Assembly (NCBI GenBank): GCA_036583965.1
Contig: JAZBQD010000014.1
Span: 45,193,490 to 45,257,489 of the forward strand
DNA: 64,000 nt
Direction of reading: 5' to 3'
Source: Prunella strophiata
Lineage: Eukaryota > Chordata > Aves > Passeriformes > Prunellidae
A program made the translations under genes and the position numbers. Positions 50,106 to 61,818 of the stretch are shown in pieces; within the stretch, counting starts at the first letter, position 1; each line of letters opens with the position of its first letter. The notes under the pieces were generated by a model, which had not been told where the DNA came from, made no database searches, and worked only from the letters and a program-made list of their open reading frames with translations.

Positions 50106-53100
50106 TGTTATTACAATGTTTATCTGCCAGAGCAAACACTGTGCATTCTGAAGTCCCATACATCCATTTGAATAATGATATAAGCCAAATATGTAAATAA
50201 ATGCACATTGTGGATAAACTTTCATATGACCACTTTTCCTGTATGGTATATGCTCTGATTTTATGTAGCAGTTATTCAGCACATGAATATGTTATGTCTT
50301 TATCTTGTGATTTGGAAAAGAGTGAGATAATATATTATTTTGAATTATTTATTAGTAATAAGGGTCATGAAAAGAATAATAATCTAAATATGTATGCTCA
50401 TTATTAATACATAGGACATGTAAGAGATTTTTCCCCTGTATCTAATGTCCTCTTGTCTCATTCAAGATAACAGGTCTAGATTTTGCTGGAGTTCCTTTAC
50501 ATAACCTCAGTCATGTAACTAGGCATCTAGTCTAAGTAATCAAAAAGGCTCCATCTGCTGTAACTGGAGGAAAGAGGAAGAAAATAGATTGTAATTTAAT
50601 GTAATTATTTATCAGTTTTTATAAGGCTTAAGAGGTATAACAAATAAAAATTCACAAATGCTATGCTTTATATATCCTGTATCTTATTTTATACATAAGG
50701 TATGCATGCTACTGCTACATAACCATAGGTAGTTGCATAGACATGCAACTTCTGGATATGCAGCTATAAGGACAGGAAGAGAAAGTGTGCCCTCTGGGAG
50801 ACCCTCATGCTAACTCCATCTCTGCAGAGAAGACGTTTTGCCTCCTCAGGGGGACCATTTCCCTGGCCATTGTCACATTGACTGTAGAGAAAGCCTGTAC
50901 AAGGCTAAATGTTAGGCTAGAATGCCCAGATCCTACCACACAAGCCTCATAATCACATTTCTGCTTATTCACAGGAAACATCTGTCTTGTAGGAGTCCTG
51001 CCTTAAAAGAGGTGAACTTCATACTTCCAATACAAATGACAATTTGCTCTGCCTTTAACTTGGTGCCAGTGTAGAGGCACAACTGTGTCAGTGTGAAGCA
51101 TAATGTCTGATATTATATCACAAGTCACACCCAGAGCTGAAGAGACATTGATTCTTCAGATAAGGCCTTGCCTTTCCTAGGACTACCTTAAGTGAGAAAA
51201 GTAGAAAAATATGATCCAGAAATTGTAAACTTTCAATTCTTGGAGTGTATGGATGTGGCAAGCCTATTTTTTTCTAAGTGTCTCCTATTTTTATTACTAG
51301 TGCACCCATTACCTGAAGTAAATTCCAGTCAGGTTGCACAAGCACACAGTGACTTTAGTTTCTGTGGCAGCTGAGTGGCACTTTTCAGCCCAATTTCACA
51401 AAAAGAAAAAAACTGCAAATTTCAAGCTCAATAGAAAGGAGATAATAAAAATGTAATAACATATTATATTAAAAAGGTTATTTCTTATTCCTTTGAATGG
51501 ATGAATGGATATAGGCTCAAGGAGACAGTGATACCATGAGAAAGATTAATTTCTGTAACTTCCAATAACTTCTGAGAAATTAATATTCCTAAATATAGAA
51601 ACATGAACATCAAAGAAGAATCTTTCATGCTTTCAAGTGTGAGGGGAAAAAAAAATTAAAAAAAAGTAAAAATAGACATTTGAGTGTCAGGAGAAAAAAA
51701 ATTAAAAATCAAATTGTTACAGTGGAAGTACCCACCTCCGTGTTTGATATTTAAGTACTTTCACATAGGTGCAGTGCAATATTCTATTTGTAATAAGGAT
51801 GCAAATTAAATTAATTGGAAGATTTACATTGTAATAGTTATAAAGCTATTGCAACAACAATCTGCTAGCTGAGCTGTGTTTGAAACATTCTTAGGGCAGC
51901 CACTTTTAGCTTTGATACAGGAATCACTGATACTAGCCTGAACAAACATTGTCAGAATAATCCAGTCACTGAGAAACTTCAAACTCTATTCCAGCAAGAA
52001 CTCAAATACTAAATTTACTATACATATGATGAAAAGAATAATTATACATTTGTGAACATGTGAATTTTTGGTTGACAACCAAGAAAAGGCAGTAACTGAC
52101 CTCCACCGGGCACTTACTGCAGACAGTATATAGACATATATAACAGCAAGGAATTATGTGTCAAAGAATTATGGTGAATTATTATCTTCTAAATTGTTAT
52201 AAGAGCACTCATTTTGCTTACCCAATGTCTGTTCCAATTGCTACAACCAGGAGATAGAACCCTCAAGCTGCACAGTTTGCAAAATGACCAGCAATCCTAT
52301 CTCTTTAGGAACAGAAAATGTGATTTACCCTTACAATCTTACCCTAAGAGCTGCATCACCAGAAAGCCTTCATCTCTGAAAGGATCTTCCACTTCTTCCT
52401 CCATACCACACTTCTTCCCCCATGTAACCCTTCTTCCCTTCTCTTTTCCTTCCCACTGCCCCAAGGGGAGGTGTAGGTGACTCTGAGTCACAGGATGGTA
52501 AATGGGGTTCTTGAAGTGGAGAAGCTGAGAGGCAGGAGACACCCAAGAGAGTTGCCAGAAACCACTGTCTTTCCCCTGATCTTCAAATGCCCTGACTACA
52601 AGCCAGGAGAGTAAACTCTCTATGGATTTCAGTCTGCACTATGGAAAAATATTCAAGTTCAAATCTCATGTTCTAAGCAGGTGCAATAATCATGACTTGT
52701 TACTCAGAAAAGAGTAACAGCAAAACCTTCTTCCATTCCTGACAGAGGAACACTCTGCACCTGCTGTCATCTCCAAGGCTGTTGACTCCTTTCTGTTTTT
52801 CATTGTAGACAGGATTTCTAATGGATGGTCAGGCATGTCAGTCCCAGAGAGGGATTCCACTGTTATCCTTCAAAGTACACTGAAAATGTGTCTTTTCTGG
52901 ATTGTTCCTCAGAGACACATGTCTCCCTGCATTTACTGCAGTCAGTTATATAAAAAATATTTTTATTTTTTCAACCTTTAAAATTATTTTCTGCAAATAT
53001 TTTTTTAAATTATAATTTTTATTATACCAGTTTTATGGTTACTTTTCCAGAATACCTCATCTATCATATTTTCTTTGTTTGAACACAGTTTCCATTTGTT

Positions 53101-53920
53101 GAAAGATATCTATTTGCCTCTATTCACCTTTTTTTACTGAGACATTTAATCATCTTGACTGTTTATTTCTCCCTGTTGGTGACTTTTTCTTTTGATGATT
53201 TTTATTTGCTAATATTACTGTTATTTTAAACAGTCTCCAGTGCTTATATGTTAGAAATTTAACTTATCCTTTCAGTTTTCTTTTCAGTACCGTCCTCATT
53301 TTTGTGCCATTTTCATTTTCTACTGTTCAAAGATATAGTGAAGGTTGTTCTCTCCTATAAGGATTTTGAGTTTGAATACCCCTACATTAGGACTAATACC
53401 ATGATTGAATACTTTTGGTTCTCTGAAATAATCAGGGTCGAAATGTACTGTATTGGAGAAATGTACGTAAATTATTCAAAGCAATTTAAAATAAATAAGT
53501 TTAGCAATTAGCTTTTCCATATTATTTTAGACTTTTTTGTTCCATTCTTCCTACTTAGAAACAGACATTATCCTGTGCTGCCTTGGCTACAGTATGGCCT
53601 CCTCTAGAAGTCACAATTTCTTCAGTGATCCATAGTTACCAAGAGCCAACTTCTAAGGAAATTACCAAGTTCTTTGAATACTCTTCTGAAGGTGATAAGC
53701 CTTTTTTGTTGACTGTGTAAGGACACTAGAGAGAATATGTTTTTAATTCAGTCACTATGGTTGATTATGTAAGCTTATGTGGCATGAATCCAGGGCTAAC
53801 AAGACAGATTTTAGATAGATAAGAAGCAAATGCAGATAGTGACTCCAGCTGTCCAAAGTATTTTGTTAATTTTAGCCATTTTAAAGTACTATTTTGAACT
53901 TGTAACCCTTCCAAAGTACC

Positions 53921-53921
53921 A

Positions 53922-53949
<28 letters not shown>
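53921..53949. repeat. Poly(A) tract of 29 nt
   Basis: An uninterrupted run of 29 A residues. There is no AATAAA in the preceding 60 bases and no recognisable parent gene, so it is best read as a mononucleotide microsatellite. Confidence 0.85.
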
Positions 53950-53954
<5 letters not shown>

Positions 53955-55139
53955 AATCATTTGTAAACTGTACCAGTGATATTAATACTTTTCCAGTCAG
54001 CTGGTCAATGTTTAGATGATACACAAGAAATTTATGTTATTATATTTCTCATTACGATCCCTTGTTGCATTTAATAAATATTTCATTTAAATAAGGGTCA
54101 AAATATGGCAAAAATAACATCAGAATAAATTCTGTATACAGCTTGAATAGCTTTGTAAAACAGTTTGCCCAGTAAAAAAAAAATAGTTTTATAATAAAAA
54201 ATATTGAACTAGTCAGGCATAAAATATTATAAAAGTGTAGCAGTTGCAATGCAATGGCAGAATGAGCAATGAGGAACCTTTGTACCTGAGGGAAATTGCT
54301 GAAGGAAGTACAGATGGTTGTACAAGCAACAGAAGACTGCTATCTTTGCTAAAGCCATTTTGAACTTTTGCAGGTTGTTTGTGGTTTGTGCTGATCAATT
54401 CAGAACTGGGGTAGCAGTGCATATACAGGGTCAGCACTGGTGCTCTCAAAAATTGTTCACTCCTGGCAGGGCCATGGTGGAAATCAGAGACTGAGACAGC
54501 CCCAGGCACAGCCCCTGGGTCAGGCTCTCTGCAGTTACCCCAGTGCATGGGGAGTGAATGCTTAGGGCCAGCCAGAGATGTGAGCTTCCTTGCTAGAAAA
54601 TGTGCACCCATGGTCCTGGAAACACACAGGAGCACAGAAATTAAACACCAGTTCTTACTCTTCAAAGTCAGATGGATCACTAGCATTGAATGTATGCATT
54701 GAATCAACTGCAAGACCTCTTGCTGCACTGTTGTAAAGTATAAATTCTAATGAATTTATTGTTAATTTTTCAAATAGAGATATATGCATAATTTAGCATT
54801 AAGGTTTTGTCTAAATATTTAATATTGGCTTCTCTGTCTTTTAACATTTCCACTTTCTTTCATTCTCATAGTAAGTGGAGATCTCCAAAAAGAAAAAAAA
54901 AAATACTTAGTTGTCAGTAGTTCACATTTCATGCTTCCAAAATAGCCACTTTATAATAGAACAATCATAGTGTAAATGTCAACAAAGAGACTGTTTAAAC
55001 ATTTCAAGAGGAAGGACACATTTTGAGTTAGAGGACAGGTACAAAGATGTAAAATTGCACAAAGATTTACAAAGGTTCAGCAAAAAAAATCCAGCATGGT
55101 CAAGAATAAATAGAGCAAAACATGCAACTGATTTTACTG

Positions 55140-55143
<4 letters not shown>

Positions 55144-55170
<27 letters not shown>
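55144..55170. repeat. Poly(A) tract of 27 nt preceded by AATAAA
   Basis: A run of 27 A residues begins 33 bases after an AATAAA at 55105-55110. That spacing suits the 3' end of a retroposed transcript, but no parental exon structure or target-site duplication is recognised. A microsatellite remains the simpler reading. Confidence 0.8.
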
Positions 55171-55171
<1 letters not shown>

Positions 55172-57239
55172 CAAAAACTAACTTAAAACCCCCTTCCCAT
55201 TCAAATGAGAACAATAAATGTTTATGTACAAACTAGTGCAGATGAACTACTAAAGCATGTGAAAATTTCTTTGAGAAGCAATTAAAAACAAAAGGCTACA
55301 CAATAAACTTTAAGATAAAATGCATTTTCATAATAAAATTATTAAGAGATAAAATGAGATCTTAAAGAAAAGTGATCTCTATATCATCTATTTCTTCCTT
55401 TCTCATCTGAAGTATTTGTAAATGTCCTCACTTGTACACAGACTAAGTGGACTTTTAGCCAGGGCCATAATGGTAGTTTTTGAATCTGAGAGCTGTACTA
55501 TATCAGTATGGGGAAAGGGTCTTAGTACAGCCTTGGAAACCTGCTCCAGAAGAAAAGCTATGTCTCTATTCCTCATTGGAATCAAGAAAATGAAAGAAAA
55601 CAGATAAAGGCCTCTAGTATAGAAGATTACAATGGTACTTAACCTAGATTAAAAAAAAATAAAAATATAATAATTAAGTGAGAAATGGCCAAATTGGAAG
55701 GCTGTGAATTCCAACACAAGTTTGAGCACCCAGGAAACCACAGCACCCTAATTCAGAGCAGTAGCTCTGGCCATGTAACATCTTAACAACTTCGCTGAGA
55801 GAACAGTGAATTGCATTTATAGCACAGCAGAGGCAACAGAAAGATTTGTGAAATTCCTGGCTGAGGAATAAGCCTATATCATCATATTGCTGTTAGGTCA
55901 ATCTCTGAGTCAAAAAGTGCATTTGTTTAAGAAATCTGTTTGCATGCATCATCATAAAAACAATGTCTTTTCTCCTATAATATTTTTATTTTGACTCAGT
56001 AGCTGAATGGCTCAGAGGGTTTTGAAAACTTAATTGAATGAATATTTCATACAAATTCCCCATGGTACAATAATTTTCCCTGATCACTAGCAGATCACCA
56101 AAGCAAATGCTCTGTTTCTACTGATATGCATAGCAGGTAAAACGTGCTTCTGACATGTTTTAAGAAATACTTAAGTAACGTTTCTTTCAGAACATCTCTT
56201 ATTTTTACACATGTAATGCTTTTAAATAATCTAATTAAACATAATGCTTTGCACATTGAGATTTTTTTCTTCTAGAATAAAAGAAGAAACATTTTAAGAA
56301 TTTAAATGGCATTTTAATATCAAAAATATTCTTTCATGTTATTAAGACACTTGAATGCTAAAACGCAAAGAGAAATTAAAGCAATTCTCATTTTCATGCA
56401 TCAGATAGTTTTAATCTGCTGGTTTAAGTTTTAAAATATAAAGGAAGTACAAAAAAAAACTTCTGGTAATGTCAGAGTGTTTGTCAGGGAGTGAAATTCA
56501 CAGAAAATAAAGATGTAAGTTGAAGCAAAATATAAAACACATCCTTTCAATTAGGAAGTTGAAGAAATGAGAGTGTATGCAAAATAGCTAAGCACCTGAA
56601 AGAGGAATCAAGATCTCCATTCTAGCAAACATCTGATTTCATTAGGCTGATAACATTATATAGAGGCTGAAAATAATGCAACTGCAATAGAACTGTCCCT
56701 GAATTCTTGTCACAAAAGAATTGCCTGATAAGGCTGGAGCAGGGAGATAAGTGCATAAAGCTAAATAAGACATGGTGATAAGACTGAAGAGCAGTAAGGA
56801 GATTTTAATAGTTAAAGCCTGAGGGACAGTACAGTGCTTATTTGGAAGACTAATTATCTGAAAAGAAAGACTGAGTGAGTATGCAGATGCCCCAAAGCAG
56901 GCAGTAACAAAGAGTAAAGCAAGAGAAGGTAGTGATGCATTGACCAGCTTTGTAACTGAGGGTTCTCTGCAAAAACAAATTTCAAGAGAGTAAATTAGTT
57001 TAATGTATGAAATAGTGCTGAACCCTGTTTCATCCCTCTTCTTGCAACTGTTTTCCAGAACCACATTTAAGTGTCTGGCCAAGATTTGTTTCATTGCAGT
57101 CACTGTGCAGCACTAAGCCATTTCTTGTGCAGTGCTAAGCATCAGTCGGTATCACCACAAAGCTCTCCGTGGCAGAAGCAAGCAGCTGGGTGTTAATAGC
57201 TGCATATCAGCAGCTGATCTGTAATGAGAAGTTCCCTAG

Positions 57240-57600
57240 AGCACCCACTTCCCAGCACTGTAAATGTAGCAATTTGCATGTTGCTCAATTAATATGTCAC
57301 CCCTTATTTATGTTTGCAGCATTTACATATTTTACATCCATGATTGATGATGTATATACAACAGCACAATAAACACATTAGAAATACCAGATGGGTTGGT
57401 GGATGAGATTAGATTACTGTTGCTGTCATCCCCATCACAGATCAACCAGATAAGGTCTGATCAAACAAGAAATCCACTTCCACTTAATTAGCATAACCTC
57501 ACTGTACTGTAGTTTATTGGGCGGTACTGTCTCCAGCACAATATATTAAGATTAAACGCTATGATGAAACTGTAAGTGCAGGCTTCATCTACTCTTGGAA
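57240..57600. promoter_or_regulatory. Candidate conserved non-coding element (enhancer-like)
   Basis: Within about 250 bases there are a POU octamer ATTTGCAT (57272-57279), a forkhead-like TTATTTATGTTTGC (57304-57317), a PBX/HOX-like TGATTGAT (57341-57348), a homeodomain core TTAATTAG (57484-57491) and TTTATTGGGCGG (57513-57524), which combines an inverted CCAAT with a GC-box-like core. Such words are common by chance in AT-rich DNA. The call is inference and needs alignment to other birds or reptiles. Confidence 0.3.
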
Positions 57601-60600
57601 TGCTTCCTAGGAAATTCAGCCAGACAACACCAGCAATTTTTCACTGTCCACAGAGACTGTGTCTGAGTTAAAATCCTTCAAACTCATGATATATTTCAGT
57701 GTTTGCCTCCACCAAAACAAACCCCACCCCAAAACAATCCAAAAAACCCACCAATCCAAATGGTCAGTAGGCCAACTCCAGCTTCATCTGGGACACTTGA
57801 AGATGTGAAAGCTATCCCCCAGCCCATTAGAAGGAAGATTTGAGAAATTAATTTGTATAGTGTCTTTCTGGGAAGGCTAAAGCTTTGCACAGCTATGCTA
57901 GGTAGCATATTAAAATTGTTGAGGGGGGTCCTACAAAGAAGCCAGCAATTTCAGTACCTATTATGAAACAACTGTCTTCTGCTAATTTTCTGCTGGATGG
58001 TGAACCAGATCAAAAGAGAGCATGGTATTCACATGGCAGGCTGTGTATAACAGACTAAAATTATATCACGTTCTAGCACTAAGGTATTCCAAAATTGCTG
58101 TTCTAATTCCTGGTAAATGTTCTAAAAGTTGGTAAGAATAGACAATCATTTGTCAGGCTATGTCATAACTTTTCCCTATCCATTGTTTCCATGTATTTTT
58201 TTTTAACTCTCTGACTAGTGTTAAAAGCTAGGCATAGAGATTTCTTTAATTGAGATTTACATGATTTCTTTAATGCTTAATCTTTGCTTCCATGATTTCC
58301 TCTCTTTTGAATCTTTCTGTTAGAAAACTGTCAACCCATCTCATTCATTTCCTTCTCAAATTTCCTATGATGTACTATGATTTATATATGTTTAAGAAAT
58401 CAGATGCATGGGAGTGAGATACCTCCTCAGAAGAGATTGAAGAGAGTGTCTTTTATACCAAGCGGATTATTTCTGTCTCTGTGGCAACAAATAAATTCTT
58501 CCCATTTTCTAATAATACATCTAGGTAATGTATCTGCTTCATACTGAATGATGCTGTAAATTTTTCTCAAATACTCTAGGTAACTTTCTAATTTTACCCC
58601 TTTCCCCTTTTAACGTAAATATTGATGAATCAACTTGTATGAACTACAGACCTACCTCAAGCTAAAACTGTCAAGCCAAATAAGTCCATTTAATTCAGTA
58701 TTCCTGAATTAAAAAGTATAATCAATTCTGGGTTTTGCTGATTCTTTGTGTACTAATAGTACATTTAACTCTGTGTGTACATTTGTGTAAATATGTTGTT
58801 TAGATGTATTTCAAAACAGTCTGCCTCTTCATCAGACACCTCTATATGACCCATTTTTGTTTTGGCAGCTGCTGAGACAGTGAGAATTTGATCCTTTGAG
58901 TGCTGAACGTGTGCCAAGCTAGCAATTTAATGCTGGTAGCAGTGGGCTCTATCAGAGCATCAGTTGTATGCTATTCAACTGATTAAGCAGAGGTTGCACC
59001 CATCTCACAAAGAGCTAATAGTGAGAACAATGTGTGGAGAAAGGTATTACTAAAATGTTCAGAGTGATGTGAAATCCAGTGAAATGCACAGGGAACCATT
59101 AACAGAAAACAAGAATTGTATCTTTAACATTCTGGGGAAAATATAACCTTCTTGCTATAGTTCTAGAGTACTGAAGGTGTTGAAGCTCTAATAAAAAAGA
59201 AGGGGTTTACATTTCCTAGAGAAGATGTAGTGCTAATACTACTTCAATATTTGTATCAGCAAAGACAGCAAGAGAGCTCTACTGTAAACTGCTCCTGGTG
59301 ACCTTTCCCACTGTGTGCACAACTGTCCCTGAGCTCAAAGAGATGGGTGTATAACTGCTGTGTGCTAAACCTGCTACAAATGAGCATTAAGAAATAAAAA
59401 TCAGCTCCTACAAAGAAAGGCACATTCCTGCAGTAGTTATAAGACAAAAGGATACTTAGACTTACTTAGTAAAAGTACTTCTTCAGCAATTCAGAGTAAT
59501 ATGCTTTGGCTTTGCTGAGTACACAAACCTCCTAAAGCTGCTTAGTGAAGTGATGTGACACTGCTTAGTAGTGCTGCAAGGGAAGCCACGGGGGAATTAA
59601 CAGCTCCACATACACACTACATTGATAGGCCCCTGCCTAATCCAGGGTACATGTTTATTCCCCTAACTGGATGACAGAATATCAAAACTAGATGTAATGA
59701 GATCTGGCTTTTCTTCCTGTGAAATCCAAATACCAGAGGGTTTGTGAAAAATGAGGATGGGAACTAGAAACTTGTTCTCTATTTCTCCCTAATGCATTTT
59801 CAGTCAAATTTCTACTCACAGTAAGTAGCTATTATTGTGATAGTCCTGCATATTTAGTTAAGTTAGTGGGAAAGCCTCAGGTATTTTCAAAATAAATATT
59901 GACTAGTCCACATATAAAAAGTTTTGAAGCCTTTCTAGAACCTCTTCATTACCAAAAAATTAAAAAAAAAAAAAAAACCAACCAAAAAAAACCAAACAGT
60001 ATCATCTACCACTCAAGAAAATAAATTACAGTTTTCTTGTGCTTCTGCCTTTTCAAGTTAATGGTTCTGCTTTCATAACATCTTTTAGTCAGTTGTGCAA
60101 ATCTACCTTCTCTTAGATTTTTCCATGGTACTTTTAATGATAAGCATGTAAGATTACCATGGTGAAGTCCTTTTTCTCTCACTATACTTAAACAGATCCC
60201 TTAATTTTTTCTCTCTAAAATCAGACAATAAAGAGAGGAAAACTGATGCACAGAATTTGCTGTCTCTCTTTTGTCATTCCAAAATTCAAAATATATGGGA
60301 GAGCATTAGACTAGGAATTCTCTTCCTTTTATGTTCTTTTTCAGTTACATAATTCCTTCAAATGAATCCTTTTCTCTCTGCCAACTATATACATGGGTAT
60401 GAAATTTTTAACAGATTTTATAATAACCTTCATTTCAATAACATAAATAAAAATATTAGTGATAAGGCAGCAGATATAACCCAACAGCTTGCTAACTCAA
60501 CACACAAAAATGTAATCATAGATAAGAAACCAAACTTTATCCTATTTGCAGCAGCAGACTACATAAATACCCTCTAAATAAATAAATAAGCCCTTTAATA

Positions 60601-61785
60601 AATATGAATAGAAGAAAGATATATGAACCCTAAAAATGCTTTTCAGCTGTTATTAGGTGGTAATATATGCTTTCTAAAGATAATGCAATTATCTCACTGT
60701 CTCCCCAAACTCTTGCTTTTTGAGTAAATCCCCCATCTTGATAATACAAGCTTGTCTTCAGACAGGAGACTCATATGTTTGGTTGGGAATAAAATATACT
60801 AATTATAAGCATAAGGTGATGAGAGCAATAAGTTTAATTTCATTTACTTTGAACATTATAAATTGGATGTTAGAATAGTACTGAATTATAAATCTAGCAA
60901 TCTATCATAAGCTTTAGAGAGAGTGGTTGTAGGGGTTATACTGGGTTTTCTTATACACACTGTTCTGAATTGTAGAGAGTATTGAATCTATTTCTTTAAT
61001 TGCACTGCCAATAAGGTGAGCAGCTAAAAGCTCCTGCCACTATTTGTTAGTTGCACTCCAGAAAGATCAAAAACCATTCTGAATTCTGATAATTTCTTGT
61101 AGAGAAAATGACTTTAAATCACCTTCAACATCACAACAATAGAACAGTATAAGGAAATACATCAAAGCTCTTCTACTGCACCTTGTGCCCACTTCCTAGT
61201 GGTAGTGCAGAAGTCAAAAGGTGGAGAATGGGGCTGCTCAATGTGAGCAGTGGCAGTGGACCCAGGCTGTGATTTTGCTGCCCTGACCCCCAGCATAAGG
61301 AAGTGATCACAGAATACAATTACAGGAGCAGAATTAGACTTTTAATGCCTGTAAAGCTCTTTGAAGTGTTCACTGACTGCAACAGTCATATTAAAGTACA
61401 ACCAGAGATTGAAAACAGTTTGAGTGTTATTGCCCCTGGTCAAATAGTGTCATAATGCTAAAAAAAAATGCCTTTAAAGTATTAGCCTGGAATTCATATC
61501 ACTTCTGCTAACTTTATTCATTTTTACTAGTAAAGTGTGGGCTTTTCCCAGCTCCGTATGACAAATACTTCACATTGTGTTTAAAATAAAGTTCTGTCTG
61601 CATCTTATTATATAAAAAGTTGATTTTTCAAATTAGAAGTCTCCCCAATACTCTGTAAGCATATTCCTCTTATCTTTTCACATTCAAAGCTGTTTCATCT
61701 ACAAGTAGAAATCCATGGTTACCAGCACCAGCACTTGGACAGCAAGCTGGTTTAAGAGTTTGCAACTACCTAAACTAGTTTTTAT

Positions 61786-61818
61786 TCCTCTCTTTTCTCT
61801 TCTCTCTTCTTCTCTTTG
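61786..61818. repeat. Polypyrimidine (CT-rich) tract
   Basis: About 33 bases made only of C and T, built from TCTT and TCTC units. It is low-complexity sequence, with no splice-acceptor context that leads to an open exon. Confidence 0.7.

Noticed and set aside
49905..50282. 125-codon minus-strand frame
   Set aside because: Most of it is antisense to the LTR fragment at 49.86-50.1 kb.
56642..57103. 153-codon minus-strand frame with two hydrophobic stretches
   Set aside because: The sequence matches no family I know. Hydrophobic runs are expected when AT-rich DNA is translated, and there is no splice or transcript evidence.
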